This document shows positions 1 through 7,845 of a DNA stretch of 64,000 nt, one piece after another. This DNA comes from CAIVVT01 sp963757265 (GTDB lineage Bacteria > Acidobacteriota > Terriglobia > Bryobacterales > Bryobacteraceae). The stretch lies in contig CAVWRA010000006.1 of the NCBI GenBank assembly GCA_963757265.1, positions 1,178,001 to 1,242,000 of the forward strand, read 5' to 3'. Below the pieces are notes generated by a model that did not search any database, was not told the origin of the DNA, and was given only the letters and a program-made list of their open reading frames with translations. Numbering within the stretch: position 1 is the stretch's first letter; each line of letters opens with the position of its first letter. Position numbers and translations under genes: made by a program.

Positions 1-550
1 GTCGATGTACTCATGGCGGAACACCGCGTGATTGAAGGCGTCCTCACCGCGCTGGAGCAGCGCATTGCGGAGCTGGACCAGCCGCCATTTCCGTATGATT
101 TCCTGACCCAGGCGCTGGATTTCTTCCGCAACTTCGCCGATGGCTGCCACCACGCCAAGGAGGAGGAGCTGCTGTTTCCGCGGCTGGAGCAGCGCGGAAT
201 TCCGCGCGAATACGGGCCCATCGGCTGCATGTTGAAAGAGCACGCGCAGGGGCGCGAATGCCTGGCGAGGGTGAGCGCGAATCTGGACGCGGCGCGGGAC
301 GGCTCGGGCGAGGCGCGGGCGAGCGGTGCGGGCGGCGGCGCGGGAATACATCACGATGCTGCGGCAGCACATTTACAAAGAAGACAACATCCTGTTCCAG
401 ATGGCGATCCGCGCGCTCGATCCCGAGGATGCGGCGGAACTGATGGCGCGGTTCGCCGAGCCCTCCAACCCGAGGCTCTCGGCGGAGGTCCGGCGGCGCT
501 ACGAGGCGCTGGCCGAGAGGCTCTGCGGGGATGCGGCCGTGGCGCGGTGA
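1..550 (+). pseudogene. Hemerythrin-like HHE-domain protein, frameshifted and 5'-truncated by the window edge
   Basis: The first half, readable from base 1 in frame 1 (V-D-V-L-M-A-E-H-R-V-I-E), has hemerythrin helix-1 EHRVIE, then a CHHAKEEELLFPRL motif and a KEHAQGRE motif. The last helix with its HIYKEDNILFQ motif is only readable in frame 2, from about base 326. The two halves join if one base of the G/C-rich stretch around 300-340 is removed, so this is a +1 frameshift or a sequence error. Hemerythrin proteins bind a di-iron centre through these His/Glu residues and sense or carry O2 or NO. The conserved start of the family lies a few residues upstream of EHRVIE, so the true start is probably just outside the window; an ATG at 13 is possible. 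All expected ligand-bearing motifs survive, which argues for a recent lesion or an error. Confidence 0.7.
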
Positions 551-583
551 AGTGCTGCGTTTACAAATAGTTCCAAGAGGGCT

Positions 584-776
584 TAACCCGGATGTTTCAC
601 CAACAATCGGCTGCGGCGCGCGATAGGGCCGCATCTACTGCGTTGCGCTGGGCCCAGGGGGCACCCCCCGTCCTCGACGTACCGCCCAGTACGCCTGCGG
701 GCGTCCCGCAAGCGCGCCTTGTATCTACAGCCCTCTCATCGCGCCTCGCTCCGATCGTGGTGAAACATCCGGGTTA
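584..776. repeat. MITE-like element with 19-bp perfect terminal inverted repeats
   Basis: TAACCCGGATGTTTCACCA at 584-602 is exactly repeated in inverted orientation at 758-776. Just inside each arm the sequence stays imperfectly complementary (ATCGG and GCGCG-type blocks), so the whole 193-bp unit could fold into a long hairpin. It has no credible coding capacity and sits in the gap between the hemerythrin gene and glnA. It looks like a non-autonomous repeat element. It could also act as a transcription terminator, being the only strong structure between the two genes. Confidence 0.7.
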
Positions 777-802
777 GAGGGGCGAGAGCGCGCCATCGGA
801 TT

Positions 803-823
803 TTTGGATCGGCGCGATCCAAA
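803..823. promoter_or_regulatory. Palindrome upstream of glnA (possible operator or leader hairpin)
   Basis: TTTGGATCG at 803-811 and CGATCCAAA at 815-823 are perfect inverted repeats with a 3-nt centre. They lie about 107 bp before the glnA start. The symmetry suits a dimeric regulator site or a 5'-leader hairpin. I could not find a convincing sigma-54 or sigma-70 promoter next to it. Confidence 0.3.
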
Positions 824-929
824 GTTCCGATTGTCGTTCGAGGGCCGGTGGGTGGACTCGCCGGGAGGCCTTTGTTAACGTAGGGGTTTCATTGTGGTCG
901 AATACCGCAAAGGGATGGAGAGAATAATA

Positions 930-2339
930 ATGACCCCGAAAGAAGTACTCGCTTACGCCAAGGAAAAGGGAGCCAAGCAAGTTGACCTGCGATTCACCGA
1001 CCTGCCGGGCCTCTCTCAACACGTTTCCTACCCGATCTCCCAACTGGACGATGAGGCCTTCGAGGAGGGCTTCGGCTTCGACGGTTCTTCGATCCGCGGG
1101 TGGGCCGCCATCAACGAGAGCGACATGCTGCTGGTGCCGGATGCGACAACGGCGTACATCGATCCATTTTTCGAGATCACGACGCTGTGCATGGTGGCGA
1201 ACGTGGTGGATCCGATCACGCGCCAGAGCTACGACCGCGATCCGCGCTACATTGCGCGGAAGGCGGAAGCGTATCTGAAGAACAGCGGGATCGCCGACAC
1301 GGCGTACTTCGGCGCGGAAGCCGAGTTTTTCATTTTCGACAACGTGCATTTCGACACGACGCAGCACTCGAGCTTTTACTACGTGGACGCCGAGGAAGGG
1401 CGTTGGAACTCGGGCCGCGCGGAGAACAACCTGGGCTACCGGCCGCGGTACAAGGAAGGCTACTTCCCGCTGCCGCCGACCGACCATTACCAGGACCTGC
1501 GGGCGGAGATGGTGGACGTGATGGAGCAGGTGGGGCTGGTGATCGAGTGCCACCACCACGAAGTCGCGACCGGCGGGCAGGCGGAGATCGACCAGAAGTT
1601 CAACACGCTGGTAAAGTCGGCCGACGGCATGATGCTGTACAAGTACGTGGTGCGCAACGTGGCCAACCAGTACGGCAAGACGGTGACGTTCATGCCCAAG
1701 CCGCTGTTTGCCGACAACGGCAGCGGCATGCACACGCACCAGTCGCTGTGGAAGGACGGCCAGCCGATCTTCGCGGGCGACGGGTATGCGGGCTTCAGCC
1801 AGGTGGGGCTGTGGTACATCGGCGGGCTGCTGAAGCATGCGCGCGCGCTGTCGGCGATCATCGCGCCGACGACCAACAGCTACAAGCGACTGGTGCCGGG
1901 CTATGAAGCGCCGGTGAACCTGGCGTACTCGCGGCGCAACCGCTCGGCGGCGTGCCGGATCCCGATGTATTCGTCGAGTCCGAAGTCCAAGCGGGTCGAG
2001 TTCCGGCCGCCGGACACGAGCTGCAATCCGTACCTGGCGTTTGCGTCGAACCTGATGGCGGGCCTGGACGGAATCCTGAACAAGGTGGATCCCGGCGAGC
2101 CGCTGGACAAGGACATCTACGATCTGTCGCCGGAAGAGATGAAGAGCGTGCCGTCGATGCCGGGCTCGCTGGACGAGGCGCTGGATTGCCTGGCGGCCGA
2201 TCACGAGTTCCTGCTGAAGGGCGACGTGTTCACGGAGGAGCTGCTCGAGACGTTCATCAGCTACAAGCGCAAGAATGAAGCCGAGGCCGTGCGGCTGCGG
2301 CCGCACCCGTACGAATTCGCGTTGTACTACGACATTTAA
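930..2339 (+). CDS. glnA: Type I glutamine synthetase
   Basis: Catalyses ATP-dependent condensation of glutamate and ammonia to glutamine in the cytoplasm. At 469 aa it is the usual GSI length. It has the N-terminal beta-grasp segment with GFGFDGSS, the catalytic block around GAEAEFFIFD, the metal/glutamate-binding block CHHHEVATGGQAEID, the NGSGMHTHQSLW block and the RNRSAACRIP block. KDIYDLSPEE places a Tyr at residue 397, the position adenylylated in enterobacterial GSI, so the enzyme should be regulated by the GlnE encoded 0.5 kb downstream. The ATG at 930 is preferred over an in-frame upstream GTG at 894 because a GGAG Shine-Dalgarno lies at 917-920 and family alignments begin at MTPKEV. 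The next gene starts 12 bp after the stop, suggesting an operon. Confidence 0.97.
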   Translation: MTPKEVLAYAKEKGAKQVDLRFTDLPGLSQHVSYPISQLDDEAFEEGFGFDGSSIRGWAAINESDMLLVPDATTAYIDPFFEITTLCMVANVVDPITRQSYDRDPRYIARKAEAYLKNSGIADTAYFGAEAEFFIFDNVHFDTTQHSSFYYVDAEEGRWNSGRAENNLGYRPRYKEGYFPLPPTDHYQDLRAEMVDVMEQVGLVIECHHHEVATGGQAEIDQKFNTLVKSADGMMLYKYVVRNVANQYGKTVTFMPKPLFADNGSGMHTHQSLWKDGQPIFAGDGYAGFSQVGLWYIGGLLKHARALSAIIAPTTNSYKRLVPGYEAPVNLAYSRRNRSAACRIPMYSSSPKSKRVEFRPPDTSCNPYLAFASNLMAGLDGILNKVDPGEPLDKDIYDLSPEEMKSVPSMPGSLDEALDCLAADHEFLLKGDVFTEELLETFISYKRKNEAEAVRLRPHPYEFALYYDI

Positions 2340-2351
2340 TAACCTGTCGTT

Positions 2352-2858
2352 GTGCAGGGCGTTGTCCAGCAGATCAATATCTCCAACGGCGGGGTCCCCA
2401 AGTTTCCGGTCGCGGAAGCGTGGGTGACCCCGCTCGGCATTGAGGGGGACGTGCAGGCGGACCGGGTGCGCCACGGCGGCCCGCGGCGGGCGGTGCTGCT
2501 GGTTGCGATCGAGGACATTGAGATCCTGCGCGGGGAAGGCTTCCCCGTAGTGGGCGGGTCGCTGGGCGAGAACCTGACGATCCGCGGCCTCGATTTCCGG
2601 CAACTGAGGGTTGGGCAGAGGTTTTACGTGGGCGGGGCGCTAATCGAGCTGACTAAGCCGCGCAAGCCGTGCAGCAAGCTGGATGTCTACAACACGGCGC
2701 CCGGGCTGCAGATCCAGCAGCGCCTGTTCGACGCCCGCGCGCGCGCAGGCGACCCCACTTCGCCGGTGTGGGGGATGGCCGGGTTCTACGCGGCGGTGGT
2801 GCGCGCGGGACCGATCGCCACGGGTGTTACAATCGCCTTGGCAGACCAGGCGGTCTGA
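2352..2858 (+). CDS. MOSC domain-containing protein
   Basis: A 168-aa single-domain MOSC protein starting at GTG. The pattern GIEGDVQADRVRHGGPRRAV, the SLGENLTIRGLD segment and the KPCSKLD motif are typical of the YiiM-like MOSC group. The Cys in KPCSKL matches the conserved cysteine thought to carry sulfur or contact molybdenum cofactor. MOSC domains deliver sulfur or form part of molybdenum-dependent detoxifying enzymes; the substrate here is unknown. It lies between glnA and glnE, 12 bp after one and 14 bp before the TTG start of the other, so it is probably cotranscribed with nitrogen-control genes without an obvious functional link. No strong Shine-Dalgarno is visible, so translation may be coupled to glnA. 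Confidence 0.85.
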   Translation: MQGVVQQINISNGGVPKFPVAEAWVTPLGIEGDVQADRVRHGGPRRAVLLVAIEDIEILRGEGFPVVGGSLGENLTIRGLDFRQLRVGQRFYVGGALIELTKPRKPCSKLDVYNTAPGLQIQQRLFDARARAGDPTSPVWGMAGFYAAVVRAGPIATGVTIALADQAV

Positions 2859-2872
2859 CCGGGTGGCGCGGT

Positions 2873-5782
2873 TTGCCAGAGAAATCCCAGCACTCCGAAT
2901 CCAGCCGGGCGCAATTTGCGCTATCGGCCGTCGCCCATTCCATTCCGCCCGATTTGCAGCAGGGCCTGGAGATCCTGCTCAGCCAGTCGGCCGATCCGCA
3001 GGCGGCGGTGCTGAGGCTGGAGCGGATCTGTGAGGCCCATCCGGCGGAGTTCCAGCAGATCGCCTGGACGCCGTTCGGCCTGCAGGCGCTGATCGCCGTT
3101 TTTTCCTCCAGCGAATTCCTGTCCGAGGAGTTGCTGCGGCATCCCGGCTGGCTGGTTTCGATCCTCAGTTCGGGGTGCCTGCACCGCGTGCGCTCGACGC
3201 CCGAGATGGAGGCCGACCTGGCGGCGTGGATGGCCGAGGAAAGCGGCTCCGACGAGCGCGAGGCGCTGGCCCCGCTCAAGTTCGCCAGCTTCCGCCGCCG
3301 CCAGCTGCTGCGCATCCTGGTGCGCGACGTGCTCGGGTTCGCCGGCCTACCGGAGATCACCGAGGAACTCTCCAACCTGGCCGACGCCATTATCGGCGCC
3401 GCCTGCCGCGCGGTGCGGGACGAACTCGAAGGCCGCTTCGGCGTGCCACGTCTGGCCGACGGGAGCGGGTGCGGGTTCGCGGTGCTGGCCCTGGGCAAGC
3501 TGGGCGGGCGGGAGTTGAATTACAGCTCGGACATCGACCTGATGTTCCTGTACCAAGGCCCGGGCGAGACCGACGGCCTCCCGGGCGTGAGCAACAAGGA
3601 GTTCTACAAGAAAGTCGCCAACCGGCTGACGGAGCTGCTGGGCACGTACACCAGCCTGGGGATGATTTACCGCGTCGATCTGCGGCTGCGGCCGGATGGG
3701 CGGCTGGGCGACGTGTGCCTGTCGCTGGAGAGCGCGAAGCAGTATTACGAGAAGCGGGCCCGCGATTGGGAGCTGCAGATGCTGATCAAGGCGCGCTGCG
3801 CGGCCGGCGACGCCGAGCTGGGGCGCGCGCTGCTGGACTGGGTGCAGCCGATGATCTATTCGACGAGCATGGATTTCTCGGCCGTCGAGCGGATGTCGGA
3901 GGCGCGCGAGCGGATCAGCGAGAAGCTGGCCGCACGGCAGCGGCGCGGGGGCGTGGACGTCAAGCTGGCGCCGGGAGGCATACGGGATATTGAATTCCTG
4001 GTGCAATGCCTGCAGCGGGTCCACGGCGGGCGGGCGTCCTGGCTGCGCAACTCGGGCACGCTGCTGGCGTTGAACCGTCTGAGAGACAAGGATCTGCTGT
4101 CGGACTCCGAGTACTCGCGCCTGGCGGGGGCGTACCAGTTTCTGAGGCACCTGGAGCACCGGCTGCAGTTCGCGCATGACCGGCAGACGCACACGCTGCC
4201 GGAGCGGCCGGACGAACTCGATCTGGTGGCGCGGCGGATGCCGGCCATGCTGCTGGGCGAGGATCCGACGCCGGAGACGCTGCTGGGGCGGCTCAACGAG
4301 CATTTCGCGCACGTGCAGGAGGTCTATGCGCGGGTGATCCACGCGCAGCAAAAGGCGTATTACGCGCAGAACGCGGCGGCGCCGGGGCAGCCCACGGTGG
4401 AGGCGGCGGCCGAACCGGAACCGGGCGCGCCCGGCGCGAGCAACCTGGTGCGGCTGCTGGACCAGCGGGCGCCGGCGTTCGCCGCAGCCGTGAACCGCGC
4501 GCGCTTCGGACGGCTGCGCGCCGCGTTCGAGCATTTACTGGAATCGATTGTGCGGCGGGACGACTGGCTGCGGGCGTTGAACCACGATCCAGTACTGTGC
4601 GGCTACCTGATCGACATTTTCCAGCACAGCCCGTATTTCGCCGAACAGCTGGTGCGCATGCCCGACTATTTCGAGGAGCTGCGGGCCATGCGGGCGCGGG
4701 GCCGCTCGCGGATGGCGCTGGGCGAGGTGATGCCGCTGCTCGAGGAGATCGGCGAGATCCGGCGCTTCTTCCTGCGGCAGATGTTCCGCATTCAGGCCGA
4801 ATCGATCTGCCTGCAGGCGTCGGTGTTCGAGACGCTGGAGCGCGCCTCGGCGCTGGCCGACGCGGCCATCGTGGCGTGCCAGCGGCTGGCGCTGAAGCTG
4901 GTGTTCGAGAGCCATCCGCCGGCGGGGGCGGACTACTCGCCGTGGAGCCAGATGATGGTGGTGTCGCTGGGACGACTGGGGATGCAGGAGTTCGACCTCG
5001 GCTCGGACGCGGACCTGATTTTCATCCTGCCCGACGCGGACCTGCCGGAGCTGCACTTCTGGACGCGGGTGGCCGAAAAGCTGGTCTCACTGCTGGGCTC
5101 CTACACGGGCGACGGCACGATGTTCGCGGTCAACACGCGGCTGGTGCCCAACGGCAAGGGCGGGGCGCTGGTGCAGTCGGAAAGCGCGTACCGCGACTAT
5201 TTCGCCCAGAAAGCCGAGGCCTGGGAGGGCATCGCCTACATGAAATCGCGGGCCGTGGCGGGCGACGTGGAACGCGCCACCGCCTTTCTGGCCGAGCTGC
5301 AGAAGATCGACTGGCGGCGTTACGGGCAGAGTGGGCGCTCGCGGAAGGAGCTGCGCCTGATGCGGGAGCGCATCGAACGCGAGCACGGCGAAACCAGCCC
5401 GCTGAAGAACGCCCCGGGCGGTTATTACGACATCGACTTCGCGCTGATGTATCTGCGGCTGAAGAGCGCAGGCATCTTTTTCAAAGTGCTCAACACGCCG
5501 GCGCGCATCGAAGTGGTCGAGCAGATGGGCCATCTGGAACACAACGACGCGCAGTTCCTGGCCGACGCGGCGACGTTTTACCGTGCGGTCGACCACGGGT
5601 TGCGGCTGATCTCGGGCCACACCGAGGGCGACCTGCCGCAGTCGGAACAGACTCTGGAAACCCTCACCCGCCTGATCGCCCGGTGGGTGCCCGAGCATCT
5701 CGCCGACCAGCCGCTGCATCAGGAGCTGTTGCAGATCCGCGAGCGCACGCGGCGGGTGTTCGACCGGTTGTTCGAAGCGTAG
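2873..5782 (+). CDS. glnE: Bifunctional glutamine synthetase adenylyltransferase/adenylyl-removing enzyme
   Basis: Adenylylates and deadenylylates the Tyr of glutamine synthetase in response to PII signalling. With the TTG start at 2873 the protein is 969 aa, close to the usual ~950 aa. Two nucleotidyltransferase domains are visible. The N-terminal, normally deadenylylating, one has GKLGGRELNYSSDIDL around residue 217. The C-terminal, normally adenylylating, one has SLGRLGMQEFDLGSDADL around residue 710. Each is followed by a GlnD PII-uridylyltransferase-like helical domain (APGGIRDIEFLVQ and APGGYYDIDFALMYL). The reading frame is open further upstream, to 2669, but that part is in a shadow frame of the MOSC gene and shows no homology. 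No ATG occurs near the conserved start, so TTG is inferred. No PII gene or uridylyltransferase gene is nearby. Confidence 0.93.
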   Translation: MPEKSQHSESSRAQFALSAVAHSIPPDLQQGLEILLSQSADPQAAVLRLERICEAHPAEFQQIAWTPFGLQALIAVFSSSEFLSEELLRHPGWLVSILSSGCLHRVRSTPEMEADLAAWMAEESGSDEREALAPLKFASFRRRQLLRILVRDVLGFAGLPEITEELSNLADAIIGAACRAVRDELEGRFGVPRLADGSGCGFAVLALGKLGGRELNYSSDIDLMFLYQGPGETDGLPGVSNKEFYKKVANRLTELLGTYTSLGMIYRVDLRLRPDGRLGDVCLSLESAKQYYEKRARDWELQMLIKARCAAGDAELGRALLDWVQPMIYSTSMDFSAVERMSEARERISEKLAARQRRGGVDVKLAPGGIRDIEFLVQCLQRVHGGRASWLRNSGTLLALNRLRDKDLLSDSEYSRLAGAYQFLRHLEHRLQFAHDRQTHTLPERPDELDLVARRMPAMLLGEDPTPETLLGRLNEHFAHVQEVYARVIHAQQKAYYAQNAAAPGQPTVEAAAEPEPGAPGASNLVRLLDQRAPAFAAAVNRARFGRLRAAFEHLLESIVRRDDWLRALNHDPVLCGYLIDIFQHSPYFAEQLVRMPDYFEELRAMRARGRSRMALGEVMPLLEEIGEIRRFFLRQMFRIQAESICLQASVFETLERASALADAAIVACQRLALKLVFESHPPAGADYSPWSQMMVVSLGRLGMQEFDLGSDADLIFILPDADLPELHFWTRVAEKLVSLLGSYTGDGTMFAVNTRLVPNGKGGALVQSESAYRDYFAQKAEAWEGIAYMKSRAVAGDVERATAFLAELQKIDWRRYGQSGRSRKELRLMRERIEREHGETSPLKNAPGGYYDIDFALMYLRLKSAGIFFKVLNTPARIEVVEQMGHLEHNDAQFLADAATFYRAVDHGLRLISGHTEGDLPQSEQTLETLTRLIARWVPEHLADQPLHQELLQIRERTRRVFDRLFEA

Positions 5783-5814
5783 GAACGCGATGCCGGCGGG
5801 GCGACCGGCGTGAT

Positions 5815-6423
5815 TCAAACCGTGGAGTCGGAGGGGGGCGCGGCGGGGGGGTGGGGATTGCCCTGCAAGCCCAGTTCGACGGCGCGGGCCTGCAGGGCGT
5901 GAATACAAAACGTGATGTGCTGATCCAGGTCGACGCCCAATTGGGCCGCGCCCTGAATGATGTCTTCGCGATTGACGTTGCGCGCGAAGGCTTTGTCCTT
6001 CATCTTCTTGCGGACGCTGCGGGCGTCCACCTCGTGAATCGAACGGCCGGGTTTCACGTAGCTCACGGCGGTCAGGAAGCCGGCCAGCTCGTCGCAGGCG
6101 AAGAGCGTTTTTTCAAGCGGCGAGACGCGCGGCACGCCGGAGTAGTCGGCGTGGCTGAGAATGGCGCGGCGGATCTCGTCGTCGACGCCGCGCGCGGCCA
6201 GAATGGGCTCGCCCTTGAGGGGGTGGTCGGGGGCGCTGGGATGAAGCTCCCAATCGAAATCGTGGAGCAAGGCCGTGACCGACCACTGCAATTCGTCGGC
6301 GCCGAATTGCCGGGCGTAGGCGGCAACGCAGGCTTCGACCGCCAGGGCGTGGCGGCGCAGGGCGTCATTTTGGACGAATTCGCAGACGATCTCCCAGGCC
6401 TGTTCGCGAGTCATGACACTCAA
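5815..6423 (-). CDS. HD-domain hydrolase (predicted phosphohydrolase)
   Basis: A 202-aa HD-domain protein. LRRHALAVEACV supplies the first His (about residue 25), SVTALLHDFDWE the HD pair (about 54-55), and LSHADYSGVP plus KTLFACDELAGF the later metal-binding positions. This matches the HDIG family of metal-dependent phosphohydrolases; the substrate cannot be told from sequence. The C-terminal tail (after about residue 185) is proline-rich and probably disordered. The gene converges on glnE with 32 bp between the stops. An alternative ATG three codons inside (6414) is possible. Confidence 0.8.
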   Translation of the reverse strand: MSVMTREQAWEIVCEFVQNDALRRHALAVEACVAAYARQFGADELQWSVTALLHDFDWELHPSAPDHPLKGEPILAARGVDDEIRRAILSHADYSGVPRVSPLEKTLFACDELAGFLTAVSYVKPGRSIHEVDARSVRKKMKDKAFARNVNREDIIQGAAQLGVDLDQHITFCIHALQARAVELGLQGNPHPPAAPPSDSTV

Positions 6424-6599
6424 CTTAGCACGCCGGGCGAGGCGAGCGAGGGCGGCGCATGCGGCGTCGAAAGCAGTCCGCCGGCGAGGCGTGCGGTGGC
6501 GTGGGCAGGAGCGTCCGGCAGCGCAGCGTGGCAGGGCGGGGTGGAGCGCGATTGATGCCTAGTGACACAGTTGTTATACTTGAAGCGTTCGCTCCGCGT

Positions 6600-6676
6600 G
6601 GGCCTGTGGCGCAGTTTGGGAGCGCGCTTCCATGGCATGGAAGAGGTCGTCGGTTCGAACCCGACCAGGTCCACCA
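6600..6676 (+). tRNA. tRNA-Ala (anticodon GGC)
   Basis: Full cloverleaf: acceptor stem 6600-6606 pairs with 6666-6672 with one G-T pair; the D-stem is GCGC/GCGC; the anticodon stem CTTCC/GGAAG (6627-6631 and 6639-6643) encloses the loop ATGGCAT with anticodon GGC at 6634-6636; the T-stem GTCGG/CCGAC holds TTCGAAC. Discriminator A is at 6673 and CCA is encoded at 6674-6676. The 3' end is immediately followed by recombinase debris, so this tRNA probably served as an integration site. Confidence 0.97.
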
Positions 6677-6716
6677 AACTCCTCAAAGACTATCACTGGG
6701 CCTGGAAGGCGTTTGA

Positions 6717-6870
6717 ACCTGCGTCAAGGGCAAGACCACGGTGAGCAAAGGTGACATGCTTCTGCGAGTCGCTGAACTCCGTGACGAAGGCCTGTCGGCG
6801 GTCACGATCAACACCTACCTTCGCTCCGCCAACGGCTTCGCCGATTGGATGGTCAAGGAAGGCCACACGG
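6717..6870 (+). pseudogene. Tyrosine recombinase/integrase N-terminal fragment
   Basis: Frame-3 translation of this stretch reads as the SAM-like core-binding N-terminal domain of phage-type integrases, with the signature LSAVTINTYLRSANGFADWM. Homology stops abruptly at about 6870, where the opposite strand starts to read as a different recombinase. The catalytic R-H-R-Y domain is absent, so it is dead. It begins about 40 bp after the CCA end of tRNA-Ala, the classical position of an integrated element. Confidence 0.6.
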
Positions 6871-6879
6871 AGAGCCATG

Positions 6880-7058
6880 CCGGGCCGGTTCAGGCTCTTC
6901 GCGGACTCGCCTCCGTCCACGATCAGGCCGCTCAACTCGGCGCCCTGGACCACCGCCATGGCGCGAATTTTCTCCGCCTGGACGTCGAGGGAGACGCCCC
7001 GCCCGGCCTGGATGTCGGTGGATGCTCGAACGTAGCCGACTGCTTTCAGCGGTGACAT
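6880..7058 (-). pseudogene. Serine recombinase (resolvase) N-terminal fragment
   Basis: From an ATG at 7058 on the minus strand the product reads MSPLKAVGYVRASTDIQ, the start of the resolvase catalytic domain including the nucleophilic Ser in RASTDIQ. GVSLDVQAEKIRAMA and the GESAKSLNRPGMA block follow. The family-typical continuation (the DRLTR helix and DNA-binding region) is missing: after PGMA the frame runs into unrelated sequence. The breakpoint abuts the integrase fragment on the other strand, so the two were joined by deletion or recombination. Confidence 0.65.
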
Positions 7059-7190
7059 GTTGGGCCATGGGTGCGGCAAATCGCAAGACAACTCAGGCTC
7101 GGAACCCTTCCCGGCCGCCTAACGGGATGGGCTTACGTGCCCTGGCCGCACGCAACCGCGCCATTCCGGCCCTCGGGCGGGCAGTGGGTC

Positions 7191-7223
7191 ATTTTCCGAT
7201 AACGCCGTTTACCAACCACTGGC
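7191..7223 (+). repeat. Palindromic recombination-like motif, copy 1
   Basis: Core ATAACGCCGTTTACCAACC followed by ACTGGC. It shares the core TAACGCCGTTTAC and the flanking TTTYCG with copies at 9469 and 12417. All three are in the same orientation. Confidence 0.55.
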
Positions 7224-7663
7224 ACGGTTCCCGAATGCCTCGTCAATTCGGAGCGATTGCTCTGCGGGTCATTTGATCAGGATGTTGGCCGGAGCGCAAT
7301 TGCCAAATAGGCCGAACCACAAGATCCGTTACGTCGTCGTGGAGTTCAGATTCCGCTAACAGCGTGTAGAACTCATAGCAGTGAGGGAATCTAGCCGTCT
7401 GATCCAACCTGAGTTGCCACAGAGCATTACTGCCCTGCGGCACGTCGGTCGAGACGGTCCAATCCCGTACGCGCGGCATGCGGGGGTGGAACGCCCGCCG
7501 CATCCTATCCGGCCGCAGAGACCGCGCCGCGATCCACCGCACCTCGCGCCTGGCCATGGAGATCGTCTTCTACCCTGGGAGTGCCGAAGGACCGGATGGG
7601 GAAGGGGAATTCAGTGCGCCGGTCGCGCGCGCGAAAGCAGCGTAGGCTAGGCCGCAACATAGA

Positions 7664-7798
7664 CTCCCTTCGCCTGCCCGATCCTGGATGCGGCCGGACT
7701 GCGGCCGGCGTCCAGGCTCTGTCGATGAACTCGCTCCCGCTCGGCCTGGACTCCGGTCCTCGCCGGCCTGCCCGAAGCTCATAAGCAGGCGAAGGGAG
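7664..7798. repeat. Short inverted-repeat element (14-bp ends)
   Basis: CTCCCTTCGCCTGC at 7664-7677 is exactly inverted at 7785-7798. The 107 bp between contain further partly complementary G/C-rich blocks. There is no coding capacity. It resembles a small non-autonomous or REP-like repeat; no clear target duplication is visible. Confidence 0.45.
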
Positions 7799-7845
7799 AC
7801 GCCGAAGTCCGCCACTACCCCCTGACCACGACGAGCGGTATACTC

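Larger units (their letters stand above)
7092..7845. other. Gene-poor scar region
   Basis: No well-supported gene. A minus-strand open frame at 7243-7557 contains a stretch with natural-looking composition (PQGSNALWQLRLDQTARF and following) but matches no family I recognise; it could be a decayed gene tail. The stretch also holds one copy of the palindromic motif (7191-7223) and an inverted-repeat element at 7664-7798, listed separately. Confidence 0.4.

Noticed and set aside
774..2603. 609-codon open frame on the minus strand across glnA
   Set aside because: It is the antisense shadow of glnA, made possible by high GC third positions. It is Arg/His/Val-rich without any motif.
3347..5056. 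Long minus-strand frames inside glnE
   Set aside because: Arg/Gln/His-rich shadows of a gene with two nucleotidyltransferase motifs on the other strand.
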